DNA of 58,298 nt from Acholeplasmatales bacterium (GTDB taxonomy: Bacteria > Bacillota_I > Bacilli_A > Acholeplasmatales > Anaeroplasmataceae). The notes below the pieces were generated by a model that saw nothing but the letters and a program-made list of their open reading frames with translations, was not told the origin of the DNA and made no database searches. How positions within the stretch are numbered: position 1 is the first letter of the stretch; each line of letters opens with the position of its first letter. The stretch covers positions 1 through 58,298 of the forward strand of contig JAFXXC010000008.1 of assembly GCA_017542485.1 (NCBI GenBank). Reading direction: 5' to 3'. Made by a program: the position numbers and the translations under genes. This document shows, one piece after another, positions 1 through 8,837 of this stretch.

Positions 1-192
1 AAAAAAGAATATCAATTTAGTGGAAAAAGGATAAAAAGAGGATTATATCAAACAAAAGATGGAAAGATGTTAAATGCAGATATAAATGGAGCATTAAACA
101 TATATAGAAAAAGTAGCGTATGTAATATGAATTTAATTTCATATTTATTACGTAGAGGTGTGAGCACACCAAGACGACTTCAAGTAATATGA
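1..192 (+). CDS. tnpB: TnpB-type transposon protein, C-terminal end (5' truncated by window edge)
   Basis: The reading frame is open from base 1 to a TGA at 190-192. It encodes the end of a TnpB/OrfB protein of the IS200/IS605 group. The RuvC-III motif (NADINGALNIYRK) carries the last catalytic Asp, and the tail ends RGVSTPRRLQVI, as in many IS605 TnpBs. TnpB is an RNA-guided nuclease that uses an omegaRNA made from the element's 3' end. Its tail differs from that of the second TnpB near 22.4 kb, so these are separate elements. Whether the 5' part is intact lies outside the window. Confidence 0.85.
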   Translation, partial: KKEYQFSGKRIKRGLYQTKDGKMLNADINGALNIYRKSSVCNMNLISYLLRRGVSTPRRLQVI

Positions 193-202
193 AGTGGTTA
201 AA

Positions 203-250
203 AAAAGGAGTAATAAGCTCCTTGAGGCAAATTCATTTGCCTTTGTTCTT
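203..250 (+). repeat. Right-end hairpins of the IS200/IS605 element
   Basis: Two hairpins lie just after the tnpB stop: GGAG/CTCC at 207-210 and 218-221, and a perfect stem AGGCAAA/TTTGCCT at 225-231 and 236-242. Sub-terminal hairpins after tnpB are typical of IS200/IS605 right ends, where TnpA binds and where the omegaRNA 3' part is encoded. The exact cleavage site and guide start are not determined. Confidence 0.6.
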
Positions 251-262
251 ACTAACTACTAC

Positions 263-288
263 ATTTATTTAAATAAATAATGTATAAT
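263..288 (+). promoter_or_regulatory. Candidate promoter of plsC-uppS-ispH with palindrome
   Basis: A perfect 16-base palindrome (ATTTATTTAAATAAAT) at 263-278 is followed by a -10 box TATAAT at 283-288, 31 bases upstream of the plsC start. No good -35 box is visible. AT-rich palindromes can arise by chance here, so only the -10 is reasonably supported. Confidence 0.4.
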
Positions 289-319
289 TAAAAATGATAT
301 TATTCATTGAGGTATTTTT

Positions 320-1066
320 ATGAATGAGATAAAAGATGAAGATTATCAATATGATAATGGATTCCATCCTAAAGAGGTAAAACTTAAGAGTAATTATAGA
401 TTTTATAGAAAAAACATATTTTATAAAATGCTAAATAAATTCTATATTATATTAGATACTATTTATATGATTTTTCCTAAATATTTATTATGGGGATATA
501 AGATAGTAGGCAAGAAAAATAAAAAATATGCCAAGGGTGCTGTAATAGTTCAAAACCATGTACATCCTATGGATGGTTTTACATTACTATCTGCATTTCC
601 ATCAAAAAGAATCTATATTACAATGCTTCAATCTAATTTAGGTTTTGGTATAGTATCACATATATTTAGAAATTGTGGTTGTGTACCTATTCCAACTGAT
701 CCTATAATGTTTAAAAAGTTTTATAGAAAAACTATTGAAACATTAAAGGAAGGATATACTATTACTGTATTTCCTGAAGCTATGCTATATCCATATTGTA
801 ATCATATAAGAAAATTTCATAATGGTGCTTTCAAATTTGCTTATGATTCAAATAAAGTAATTTTACCATGTGTTACTACATATCATAAGCCAAAAGGCTT
901 TTATAAGCTTGTAAGAAGAAAAAAGCCTTGTATACACTACAATATATTAGAACCATATTATATTGAAGATTTAGGTAATAAAAAATTATCCATAGATAAA
1001 GCTATGGAAGATGTACATAAAATAATGTTTGATTACTATGAAAAAAATAGTGATTATTTTAAATAG
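320..1066 (+). CDS. plsC: 1-acyl-sn-glycerol-3-phosphate acyltransferase (PlsC/LPLAT family)
   Basis: Transfers an acyl chain to lysophosphatidate to give phosphatidate, at the cytoplasmic membrane. The 248-residue product has the H-X4-D catalytic motif in QNHVHPMDG (about residues 78-86) and the acceptor-binding block VFPEAMLYP (about 152-160), where Ala replaces the usual Gly of FPEG. A hydrophobic stretch near residues 40-60 may anchor it. The SD GAGG at 309-312 supports this start. It is first in a run with uppS (8-base gap) and ispH, so phospholipid and isoprenoid-carrier synthesis are probably co-transcribed. The family is clear; exact substrate specificity is inferred. Confidence 0.85.
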   Translation: MNEIKDEDYQYDNGFHPKEVKLKSNYRFYRKNIFYKMLNKFYIILDTIYMIFPKYLLWGYKIVGKKNKKYAKGAVIVQNHVHPMDGFTLLSAFPSKRIYITMLQSNLGFGIVSHIFRNCGCVPIPTDPIMFKKFYRKTIETLKEGYTITVFPEAMLYPYCNHIRKFHNGAFKFAYDSNKVILPCVTTYHKPKGFYKLVRRKKPCIHYNILEPYYIEDLGNKKLSIDKAMEDVHKIMFDYYEKNSDYFK

Positions 1067-1074
1067 GAGGATTT

Positions 1075-1806
1075 ATGCAAGATTTAATACAAGAAAGAAT
1101 GCCTAAACATATTGCGATAATATGTGATGGTAATGGTAGATGGGCTAAAAAGAGATTACAGCCAAGAACAATGGGTCATAGAAAAGGCGGCTTCAATATC
1201 CGTGATATTGCAAGAAGCTGTAATAAGCTTGGAATTAAATATGTAGATTTCTTCTGCTTTTCTACTGAAAACTGGAATAGACCAGAAAAGGAAGTCAATT
1301 ATTTAATGACTGCCCCACTGAAATTTATTAAAAGATTTAAAAAGGATATCCTAAATGGAGAAACTCAAATTAGACTTATAGGTAGACGTGACCGCTTACC
1401 AAAAGATTTCTTAGACTTATTTGATGAATTAACTGAAAAGACAAAGGATCATAAAGGTACAGTTGTATCACTATGTGTAGATTATGGTTCATATGATGAA
1501 ATCACTACTGCTGTTAAAAATATTGCAGAAGAATATAAAGATGGCAAGATTTCATTAGATGATATTAATAAGGATTTAATTACAAATCATTTATTTACAA
1601 AAGGTTATCCAGAATTAGATTTATTAATTAGAACATCAGGTGAATATAGAATCAGTAATTTCTTATTATGGCAATTAGGCTATGCAGAATTATATTTTAC
1701 TGATGTATTATGGCCTGACTTTGATGAAAAGGAATTAATAAAGGCTATTAAGGATTACCAAAGCCGTGATAGAAGATTTGGTGGTATTAAGGATGATAAT
1801 AAATAA
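1075..1806 (+). CDS. uppS: Undecaprenyl diphosphate synthase (cis-prenyltransferase)
   Basis: Condenses IPP units onto farnesyl-PP to make C55-PP, the lipid carrier for peptidoglycan and teichoic acids. The 243-residue protein has the catalytic Asp motif CDGNGRWA (about 18-25), the FSTENW block and the C-terminal signature LLIRTSGEYRISNFLLWQ with conserved Arg and Ser, all in the usual order and length. SD AGGAGG lies 6 bases before ATG 1075. The 3' end overlaps the likely ispH start by 14 bases, suggesting translational coupling. It makes a natural pair with ispH, which produces its IPP precursor. Confidence 0.95.
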   Translation: MQDLIQERMPKHIAIICDGNGRWAKKRLQPRTMGHRKGGFNIRDIARSCNKLGIKYVDFFCFSTENWNRPEKEVNYLMTAPLKFIKRFKKDILNGETQIRLIGRRDRLPKDFLDLFDELTEKTKDHKGTVVSLCVDYGSYDEITTAVKNIAEEYKDGKISLDDINKDLITNHLFTKGYPELDLLIRTSGEYRISNFLLWQLGYAELYFTDVLWPDFDEKELIKAIKDYQSRDRRFGGIKDDNK

Positions 1807-2647
1807 AATTGAGCCACAAGGCTTTTGTAAAGGCGTTATTAACGCCATTAAAATAGTTAAAGAAACATTAGAAAAAGAAAAAAACATTTATCTATTAGGT
1901 GAAATAATCCATAATAAAAATGTTATTAATGAATTAACTAATTTAGGTGCGATTACAATTCCAACAGAAGGTAAGACAAGACTTGAATTATTAGATGAAA
2001 TAGAAAGCGGCACAGTAATATTTTCAGCTCATGGTGTTTCACCAAAAGTCTATGAAAAAGCCAGAATGAAAAGCTTAAAAATAATAGATGCCACATGTCC
2101 TATGGTATTATTAGTTCATAATAATATTATTAAAAAGATAAATGAGGGATATGATGTTATCTATATTGGAACTAAGAATCATCCTGAGGTTGAAGGAGTA
2201 TTAGGTATTTCTTCTTCTATTAATTTTGTTTCATCTATTAATGATATTGAAAATCTCAATATCAATAATAATAAAATCTACGCAACAAATCAAACAACAT
2301 TATCTAAATATGATATTGAAAATATTTATGAACAATTAAAAAATAAATATCCAAATATATTAATAGATAATAAAATATGTAATGCCACAACAATACGTCA
2401 GGAAGCTATTAAAAATCAGCCTAAAGCTGATTTATGCATAATAGTTGGTGATAAATTATCATCAAATACTAAAAAGCTTGTTAAAGTATCAGAAACAATA
2501 GCTAAAATAAAAACCATCCAATGTGAAGATTTATCCTCACTTAATATGGATGATTTAAAAAATGTTAATGTTGTTAATATATCTAGTGGAGCTTCTACTC
2601 CTGATTATATAGTTGATGAAATAATAGATTATTTAAAGAAAAAATAA
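1793..2647 (+). CDS. ispH: 4-hydroxy-3-methylbut-2-enyl diphosphate reductase
   Basis: Last enzyme of the MEP isoprenoid pathway: reduces HMBPP to IPP and DMAPP with a [4Fe-4S] cluster. The three cluster cysteines are Cys12 (GFCKG), Cys102 (DATCP) and Cys196 (ICNAT); His40, His80 and His130 and the NQTT block are present. An upstream in-frame GTG at 1766 would give nine extra residues, but ATG 1793 matches the family N-terminus and overlaps uppS by only 14 bases. 284 residues is the usual length for a stand-alone IspH; there is no S1-domain fusion. Its presence implies the MEP pathway. Confidence 0.93.
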   Translation: MIINKIEPQGFCKGVINAIKIVKETLEKEKNIYLLGEIIHNKNVINELTNLGAITIPTEGKTRLELLDEIESGTVIFSAHGVSPKVYEKARMKSLKIIDATCPMVLLVHNNIIKKINEGYDVIYIGTKNHPEVEGVLGISSSINFVSSINDIENLNINNNKIYATNQTTLSKYDIENIYEQLKNKYPNILIDNKICNATTIRQEAIKNQPKADLCIIVGDKLSSNTKKLVKVSETIAKIKTIQCEDLSSLNMDDLKNVNVVNISSGASTPDYIVDEIIDYLKKK

Positions 2648-2672
2648 GAGTTCGAAACTCTTATTTTTTTAA
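2643..2672. terminator. Bidirectional terminator between ispH and birA
   Basis: Perfect 10-bp stem AATAAGAGTT/AACTCTTATT (2643-2652 and 2656-2665) with a 3-base loop, followed by a T run on the + strand and preceded by A's that serve the minus strand. It separates two convergent operons. Confidence 0.85.
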
Positions 2673-3367
2673 TATCCAAAATCTATTAAAGCATCCTTTA
2701 AAGATATCTCATCAGTTGAAACAGTCTTAGTTTCATTATCATTAGTAATTACTAAATGGCCTTCCTTATCAATATCCTTAACTAAATATTCACTACCTTG
2801 ATAAGTTATTCTTCTATCAATTACATTACTATATTCTCTATACATATTTATTACTGTATGAGGATTTAATTTAGCTAAATATTTAAAATAATTTAAAACC
2901 TTCATCATTAAAGCTTCCATATCAGTAATAAATTCTTTTATACCAATACCATTTAATCCAGGATAATCATTCATATTAATTCCAACACCCACAATAGATG
3001 CGATAAAACCATCTCTATAAATATCCTCAACTAAAATACCAGCAAGCTTACTACCATGTAAATAAATATCATTTGGCCATTTAATTTTAGCACTGATTCC
3101 ATAATCAGCTAATGCTAAAATAATTGATAATGGTGTTAATATGGCAGTATTATATTTTTCTTTAAATAATACTGAGAAAGTCAAATCACCTTTAGACTCC
3201 CAACGTCTATCATATCTACCCCTACCATCAGTTTGTTCTAATGCCCATAAGATAGTATTATCCTCATAATTATTATATTCAGTTTTTAAATATGAATTAG
3301 TTGATGGAATAGAATCTACTTGATAGATTTTAAATCCATCATCTTCTCTAATATATTTAATATCCAT
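2669..3367 (-). CDS. birA: Biotin--[acetyl-CoA-carboxylase] ligase, no HTH domain
   Basis: Activates biotin as biotinyl-AMP and attaches it to the AccB lysine. The 232-residue protein has the adenylation loop GRGRYDRRWES (about 49-59) and the block KWPNDIYLHGSKLAGILVE (about 97-115). It begins directly with the catalytic domain, so unlike bifunctional BirA it lacks the N-terminal winged helix and should not repress bioY or other biotin genes directly. It is the last gene of the acyl-chain operon, 2 bases after fabD, so ligase and substrate are co-expressed. Confidence 0.92.
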   Translation of the reverse strand: MDIKYIREDDGFKIYQVDSIPSTNSYLKTEYNNYEDNTILWALEQTDGRGRYDRRWESKGDLTFSVLFKEKYNTAILTPLSIILALADYGISAKIKWPNDIYLHGSKLAGILVEDIYRDGFIASIVGVGINMNDYPGLNGIGIKEFITDMEALMMKVLNYFKYLAKLNPHTVINMYREYSNVIDRRITYQGSEYLVKDIDKEGHLVITNDNETKTVSTDEISLKDALIDFGY

Positions 3368-3369
3368 AA

Positions 3370-4272
3370 TTATTTCAACTCATTAATTGTCTTATCAAAT
3401 GATTCTAAGTCAGTAATACAATATGATTTAACATCTGTTAATGTCTTTCTTACGAATCCTGATAATGTCTTACCAGGTCCTATTTCAACAAATGTATCAA
3501 CACCATTATCCTTTAAATATTTTAAAGTATCTTCAAAATATACTGAATGACAAATTTGTCTTTCTAGTAAATCATTAATATTACCATTTTCTTCTTTACC
3601 AGATACATTATATATAACCTTATAATTAGGCTTATTCGGAGTAAATCTATCTAAAACTACTCTTAATTCTTTAGATGCAGGAACTAATAATGATGAATGG
3701 AAGGCACCACTTACATTAAGAGGTAATACTCTTTTCGCACCAGATGCTTGTAATTTTGGCATTGCATTATCAACACCCTTATTATCACCTGTAATAACAA
3801 TTTGTCCTGTACAGTTATAATTAGCTATTTCACAAATACCATCAACATCTTTAATAGTATTTAAAATAACATTTCTATCAAGTCCAATTACCGCAGCCAT
3901 CTTGGTTGTGCCTAAAGGTAGGGCATTTTGCATTATCTTTCCTCTATTAGTGATTATTTCAATTGCATCTTCAATATTCCAAACATTAGAAAATGCCAAT
4001 GCACTATATTCACCTAAAGATAAACCACATACATATTCAGGTTCAACATTATTTTCTTTAGCTAAGCATGCTAATGCATATGATGTTAATAATATTGCTT
4101 TTTGTGCATATTCAGTTTGATTTAATACCTCGGCTGGCCCATTAAAGCATAAATCTCTAATTTCAGGAAATTTATCATAAATATTCTTTACGCATTCATA
4201 TTTATCATAAAAATCCTTACCCATACCAACTGCTTGACTACCTTGTCCAGCAAATAAAAATGCAATTTTCAT
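3370..4272 (-). CDS. fabD: Malonyl-CoA:ACP transacylase
   Basis: Moves malonyl from CoA to ACP to feed the ketosynthase. The 300-residue protein has the N-terminal GQGSQ motif (9-13), nucleophile elbow GLSLGEYSA with Ser85, and catalytic His in GAFHSSLL. The usual GHSLG reads GLSLG here, a substitution also found in other Firmicute FabDs as far as I recall. It lies between accA (9-base gap) and birA (2-base gap). It is the only acyltransferase in the operon, so it must load both ACPs unless another is encoded elsewhere. Confidence 0.93.
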   Translation of the reverse strand: MKIAFLFAGQGSQAVGMGKDFYDKYECVKNIYDKFPEIRDLCFNGPAEVLNQTEYAQKAILLTSYALACLAKENNVEPEYVCGLSLGEYSALAFSNVWNIEDAIEIITNRGKIMQNALPLGTTKMAAVIGLDRNVILNTIKDVDGICEIANYNCTGQIVITGDNKGVDNAMPKLQASGAKRVLPLNVSGAFHSSLLVPASKELRVVLDRFTPNKPNYKVIYNVSGKEENGNINDLLERQICHSVYFEDTLKYLKDNGVDTFVEIGPGKTLSGFVRKTLTDVKSYCITDLESFDKTINELK

Positions 4273-4281
4273 AATACACCT

Positions 4282-5199
4282 CTATCCAATACATCTAAAT
4301 TTATTGTATCTTTTTTCTATTAATTCATCCTTATCTAATTTAGATAATTCATTTATTTTATTAATTAATTTCAATCTTAAATCATTAATTAATTCATCAC
4401 TAGGAGCTTTTATTCCTCCAAGTGGTTCATTAATTATCTCATCAACAATACCCATTTCTTTTAAGTCATGGCTTGTTAATTTCATTATATTCGCAGCTTC
4501 CTCTGCGCTTATTCTATTCTTAAATAAAATTGAAGAGAATCCTTCTGGTGATAATACTGAATATACAGCATTTTCAAACATAAATATATAATCAGATACT
4601 GTAAGTGCTAATGCACCACCAGAACCACCTTCTGATAATACTATAGCAATTACTGGTACAGATAATTTAGAAAACTCCATCAAATTAGTAGCTATCGCTC
4701 TAGCTTGACCACGCTCTTCAGCACCCTTACCAGGATAAGCACCTGATGTATCAACAACAGTAATAATAGGACGATTAAACTTTTCAGCTTCCTTAGCTAA
4801 TCTTAATGTTTTTCTAAAGCCTTCTGGTGATGTCATACCAAAATTTCTTCTAATTGAATCATTAAAATCAGTACCCTTTGCTTGAGCAAGTACTGTTACA
4901 GGTATATCACCTAAAAAAGCAAGTCCAGCAACTATAGATTGATCATCAGAAAATAACTGATCACCATGTAATTCTATAAATGTAGGAAATAGCTTTCTAA
5001 CAAGTGGAACAGCCTTAAGTCTATTTTGTCCTCTAGCAATTAATACTCTATCCCAGTGAGTTAAATTACTATATGTATCTTTTTTTAATTTATTTAATTC
5101 TTTTGATTTTTCTTTAAATTCCTTTGACTCTGGATCAAGTGATAATATAACTTGCTCAAGCTCAGAAATTTTTAATTGATTTTCTTCAAGCTTGCTCAT
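4282..5199 (-). CDS. accA: Acetyl-CoA carboxylase carboxyltransferase subunit alpha
   Basis: With AccD it transfers CO2 from carboxybiotin to acetyl-CoA, forming malonyl-CoA. The 305-residue product has the N-terminal helical segment, then the crotonase-fold core with the oxyanion-hole blocks DTSGAYPGKGAEERGQ and LSEGGSGGALAL. Length is typical. It starts one base after accD ends, consistent with stoichiometric production of the alpha2beta2 carboxyltransferase. Confidence 0.95.
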   Translation of the reverse strand: MSKLEENQLKISELEQVILSLDPESKEFKEKSKELNKLKKDTYSNLTHWDRVLIARGQNRLKAVPLVRKLFPTFIELHGDQLFSDDQSIVAGLAFLGDIPVTVLAQAKGTDFNDSIRRNFGMTSPEGFRKTLRLAKEAEKFNRPIITVVDTSGAYPGKGAEERGQARAIATNLMEFSKLSVPVIAIVLSEGGSGGALALTVSDYIFMFENAVYSVLSPEGFSSILFKNRISAEEAANIMKLTSHDLKEMGIVDEIINEPLGGIKAPSDELINDLRLKLINKINELSKLDKDELIEKRYNKFRCIG

Positions 5200-5200
5200 A

Positions 5201-6082
5201 TTAATTATACCTATGAAGTCTTAATAATAATGCTAATGTAGACTTCATTTCCTTTCTATCAACAATTCTATCAATATAACCCTTTTCAAGATTAAATTCA
5301 GCTGTTTGGAATTCCTTTGGTAATGTTTCTTTAATTGTTCTTTCAATTACTCTCTTACCAGCAAAACCAATTAATGCATTAGGCTCTGCTAAAGTAATGT
5401 CAGCTAATGATGCAAATGACGCACTTACACCACCTGTAGTAGGATCTGTTAATACTGCAATATATAATCCTTCTTCTCTTAATTTAGCAATAGCTGCACT
5501 AGTCTTAGCCATTTGCATTAAAGAAATAATACCCTCTTGCATACGTGCTCCACCAGAGCATGTAAAAATGATAAGTGGTAAATTCTCACAATAAGCCTTT
5601 TCTGCAAGTAATGTAACCTTTTCGCCACATACACTACCCATAGAACCCATCATAAAGTAGCTATTCATAACACCAACTAATACATTAATGCCATCAAGCT
5701 TACCCTTAGCACAAACAATTGATTCATCACTTGATGTTTGCTTTCTTGCTTCATCAAGTTTTTCTTTATAATCAGGAAAATCTAAATGCTTTTCATCTAA
5801 ATTATCAAATAATACTTCATAATCACCATCTAAAACCTGTTCTAATCTTTCTTTAGGTGTTAAACGGAAATGATTATTACAAAAAGGACAAACATTTAAA
5901 TCAGCTAATAAATCCTCTTTAATAATTAATCTTGAGCATTTATTACACTTAGTCATTAAATCATCAGGAACTTCCTTTTTTTGTGTAGGCTCCTCTTTTT
6001 TTCTAATATTTAATTTGTCAAGTGCTTCATTGAATTCATTTAGTTCTTCTTTTCTTTTATCGAAGACGCTTTGCATTCTCAT
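5201..6082 (-). CDS. accD: Acetyl-CoA carboxylase carboxyltransferase subunit beta
   Basis: Beta subunit of the carboxyltransferase. Its Cys4 zinc ribbon (two CxxC pairs, CNKC and CPFC, about residues 46-68) is followed by the crotonase fold with CSGGARMQEG and PTTGGVSASFA blocks. Upstream starts are ambiguous: TTG 6085, ATG 6082 and ATG 6076 lie behind the SD AAAGGAG at 6087-6093. I chose 6082; 6076 is equally possible. The start lies inside the end of accC (stop at 6057), suggesting translational coupling. Confidence 0.93.
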   Translation of the reverse strand: MRMQSVFDKRKEELNEFNEALDKLNIRKKEEPTQKKEVPDDLMTKCNKCSRLIIKEDLLADLNVCPFCNNHFRLTPKERLEQVLDGDYEVLFDNLDEKHLDFPDYKEKLDEARKQTSSDESIVCAKGKLDGINVLVGVMNSYFMMGSMGSVCGEKVTLLAEKAYCENLPLIIFTCSGGARMQEGIISLMQMAKTSAAIAKLREEGLYIAVLTDPTTGGVSASFASLADITLAEPNALIGFAGKRVIERTIKETLPKEFQTAEFNLEKGYIDRIVDRKEMKSTLALLLRLHRYN

Positions 6083-7424
6083 CAAACTCCTTTATAAAAC
6101 TCTCAACAAATGTAGTATCATAGTTACCCAAAATAAATGTAGGATGATGTAATAATAAATAATGGAATTCAGTAGTAGTTTTTACACCATCAATAATTAA
6201 TTCCTCTAAAGAGGCTCTCATTCTTCTTATACATTCAAGTCTAGATTGACCACTAACTACAAGCTTTAATATCATAGAATCATACCAAGGTGAAATTGTA
6301 TAACCAGTATATACTGATGTATCAATTCTTACACCTAATCCACCAGGTGTATGCATAAAATTAATTTTACCAGGATTTGGTCTAAAATCATTTAGCATAT
6401 CCTCAGCTGTTATTCTACATTCAATTGCATGACCATATAGCTTAACATCCTCTTGCTTAATAGATAAAGGTAAGCCATAGGCAATCTTAATCATATTTTT
6501 AACAATATCAATATGAGTAATCTCTTCTGTTACAGCATGCTCAACTTGGATTCTTGTATTCATTTCAATAAAATAACAATTTTCATTCTTATCAATAATA
6601 AATTCAATAGTACCAACACTATCATATCCTACATATTTACATGCCTTAACTGCAGCGTCATATAATTTATTTTTTAAATTTTGACTAATAGATTGGCAAG
6701 GCGCTTCTTCTAACATCTTTTGGTTTCTTCTTTGCATTGAGCAATTTCTTTCAAATAGGTGGATAACATTACCATGCTTATCACACATCATTTGAACCTC
6801 AACATGCTTAGGTGCAACAATAAATTTTTCTACATATATTTCATCATTACCAAAGAATTTCTTTGCTTCATCCTTAGCTTCTAAATATAATGCTTCAAAT
6901 TCATCTGTAGAATTAACTCTCTTAATTCCCTTACCACCACCACCAAGTGATGCCTTAATTAGTACAGGGTAGCCAATCTCATCAGCGATTTTATGACCTT
7001 CTTCTAGGCTTACAGCCTTATAAGAACCTGGAACAATAGGAACACCAGCTTCTTTCATACTCTTAATAGCTTCAGCCTTATTACCCATTTTTTCCATTAC
7101 ATCTGGATTTGGGCCAATAAAAGTCATACCACATTTTTCAACCATACGAGCAAACTGTGTATTTTCAGATAAAAAACCAAATCCTGGATGTATTGCATCA
7201 CATCCAGTTAAAGTAGCTGCTGAAATAATTCTTTCCATATTTAAATATGATTCACTAGATGGTGCCTCTCCGATACATACAGTTTCACTAGCTAACTCCT
7301 TATGAAGCGCATCCTCATCAGCCTTTGAATATACAGCAACAGTCTTTATACCCATTTCCTTACAAGCACGTATAATACGTACTGCAATTTCACCACGGTT
7401 TGCAATTAATATCTTCTTAAACAT
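6057..7424 (-). CDS. accC: Acetyl-CoA carboxylase biotin carboxylase subunit
   Basis: ATP-grasp enzyme that carboxylates the biotin on AccB. 455 residues: N-terminal domain starting MFKKILIANRGEIAVRI, the glycine-rich ATP-binding loop KASLGGGGKGIK (about 157-168), the bicarbonate/biotin region EMNTRIQVEHAVTE, and the C-terminal domain. All core motifs and the normal length are present. The gap to accB is 2 bases and the 3' end overlaps accD. Confidence 0.96.
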   Translation of the reverse strand: MFKKILIANRGEIAVRIIRACKEMGIKTVAVYSKADEDALHKELASETVCIGEAPSSESYLNMERIISAATLTGCDAIHPGFGFLSENTQFARMVEKCGMTFIGPNPDVMEKMGNKAEAIKSMKEAGVPIVPGSYKAVSLEEGHKIADEIGYPVLIKASLGGGGKGIKRVNSTDEFEALYLEAKDEAKKFFGNDEIYVEKFIVAPKHVEVQMMCDKHGNVIHLFERNCSMQRRNQKMLEEAPCQSISQNLKNKLYDAAVKACKYVGYDSVGTIEFIIDKNENCYFIEMNTRIQVEHAVTEEITHIDIVKNMIKIAYGLPLSIKQEDVKLYGHAIECRITAEDMLNDFRPNPGKINFMHTPGGLGVRIDTSVYTGYTISPWYDSMILKLVVSGQSRLECIRRMRASLEELIIDGVKTTTEFHYLLLHHPTFILGNYDTTFVESFIKEFDENAKRLR

Positions 7425-7426
7425 AA

Positions 7427-7852
7427 TTACTCACCTATAATAAATAACTTTTGTCCGTATTCAACCATCTGGTTATCACTAACTAAAATCTTCTTAATAA
7501 CTCCTGATTCTTTAGCAGTAATTTCATTCATTACCTTCATAGCCTCAATAATACAAAGCTTATCTCCCTTATTAACTTTGTCACCTTCACTAACAAATGG
7601 CTTACCACCTACAGATGGTGCACTATGGAATGTACCTACAAGTGGAGATGTAACATAATTATTATTGTCAACTTCTTCAGTTTCTTTACTAACATTCTCT
7701 ACTGGTAAAGCCTGAGCTTGTGGCATTACTTGAGTATTAGCCATTTTCTTAGAATCAAATGTTACTCTAATTCCATCTTGCTCATATTCCATATATGTTA
7801 ATCCAGATTCTTTAAATATCTTTAATAGGTCCTTTAAATCTTCAAACTTCAT
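7427..7852 (-). CDS. accB: Biotin carboxyl carrier protein of acetyl-CoA carboxylase
   Basis: Carries biotin between AccC and AccAD. 141 residues: an N-terminal helical segment (1-30), a flexible linker (about 40-65), and a C-terminal biotinyl domain with biotinylation motif EAMKVMN, Lys106. The Val after the target Lys (AMKVM rather than AMKMM) is an accepted variant. It is the substrate of the co-encoded BirA; start and stop are each within 2 bases of the neighbours. Confidence 0.95.
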   Translation of the reverse strand: MKFEDLKDLLKIFKESGLTYMEYEQDGIRVTFDSKKMANTQVMPQAQALPVENVSKETEEVDNNNYVTSPLVGTFHSAPSVGGKPFVSEGDKVNKGDKLCIIEAMKVMNEITAKESGVIKKILVSDNQMVEYGQKLFIIGE

Positions 7853-7853
7853 A

Positions 7854-8084
7854 TTATTTACCTACCTTTTTCTCAACTAATTTAACAATGTCATCAACAG
7901 TCTCTAAAGCTTCTAATTCTTCATAGTCTATTACAACACCATAAATTTCTTCTAATTGTAAAGTTAATTCAACTGCGTATATACTATCTATACCTAAATC
8001 CTGCTTTAGGCGTGCTTCAGGCTTAACTTCTTCCTCATCAACATTTGCACATTCTACAAATAATTTTTTTATCTCTTCAAACAT
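7854..8084 (-). CDS. acpP: Acyl carrier protein 1
   Basis: 76-residue acyl carrier protein. Phosphopantetheine attachment is predicted at Ser34 in LGIDSIYAVEL, the usual DSL being DSI. Acidic helix II (VELTLQLEE) matches FAS-type ACPs. It sits between the flavoprotein and accB. It is clearly different from the second ACP at the head of the operon, so the two may serve different partners or stages. Confidence 0.92.
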   Translation of the reverse strand: MFEEIKKLFVECANVDEEEVKPEARLKQDLGIDSIYAVELTLQLEEIYGVVIDYEELEALETVDDIVKLVEKKVGK

Positions 8085-8087
8085 ACG

Positions 8088-8825
8088 CTATCTTCCTTCC
8101 CTTTCATTAGTCCAGAAATTATTTAAAAATATCTTATAAGCACCTTCAGTAAAAGGTGGCTTTTTCAATAATTCATAAGTTTCATTACTTAATTCTAAAT
8201 TTTTACCAAATTCAGCTCCTGCTTCATTAAACTTAGCTAAATATTTATTTATCTTAGCCTCATTATTTAAATCCATCAAAGTCTTTAATTGTGGTGAGAA
8301 TAACATTAAATAATTACCTTTACCACATATACAATCATATTGCTTAATTAAAGGCTCATATACAGGACCATACTCAGTATATGCACAAGATGTAATAACA
8401 ATAAATTTTTGATCACGTGGATTTCTTATACCATGGAATGATTCACCATTTTCTGGTGATTTTTGACCCATATAAGTTTTCATCATAGATAACATTCTAT
8501 CAGTAAAAACCTTCATAGTACCTGGCATACCAAAGAAAAATAATGGATATGATTCAATAAAAATATCACATTCCTCGATTTTTTTCTTAATCATAGGAAT
8601 ATCATCATTCTTAATTACACATTCTCCTTCGGTTCTTCCCCAGCATGATAAGCATCCTGTACATGGCTTAATATTTAAATCAGCCAAATTAATGTATTCC
8701 ACACTAGCATTAGTTTCCTTAACAATACCGTCAACAAAAGCCTTTGTTACATTAATTGTTGAAGAATGCTCACGCTTAGGACTACCATTTAATATTAAAA
8801 TTTTTTTAATATCAGCTGATTTCAT
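8088..8825 (-). CDS. Flavodoxin-fold NAD(P)H-dependent oxidoreductase with Cys4 motif (Fe-S flavoprotein-like)
   Basis: 245 residues. The N-terminus ILILNGSPKREHSST is the FMN-phosphate loop of the NADPH-dependent FMN reductase/flavodoxin-like family; SYPLFFFGMPGTMKVFTDRM contacts the isoalloxazine. Four cysteines, Cys55, 58, 61 and 69 (C-X2-C-X2-C-X7-C), resemble the [4Fe-4S] motif of iron-sulfur flavoproteins. The C-terminal third (about 160-245) is unrecognised. It lies inside the acyl-chain operon exactly where an enoyl reductase would be expected, and no FabI, FabK or FabL is seen. A role in reducing an acyl intermediate, or in electron supply, is speculation. Confidence 0.75.
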   Translation of the reverse strand: MKSADIKKILILNGSPKREHSSTINVTKAFVDGIVKETNASVEYINLADLNIKPCTGCLSCWGRTEGECVIKNDDIPMIKKKIEECDIFIESYPLFFFGMPGTMKVFTDRMLSMMKTYMGQKSPENGESFHGIRNPRDQKFIVITSCAYTEYGPVYEPLIKQYDCICGKGNYLMLFSPQLKTLMDLNNEAKINKYLAKFNEAGAEFGKNLELSNETYELLKKPPFTEGAYKIFLNNFWTNEREGR

Positions 8826-8837
8826 ACTAACCTCTAA

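Noticed and set aside
3320..3550. Antisense ORF over birA/fabD, and similar antisense ORFs at 3902-4120, 4304-4591, 5397-5594 and 38021-38296
   Set aside because: They lie fully opposite well-supported genes, have no SD and no recognisable protein features.
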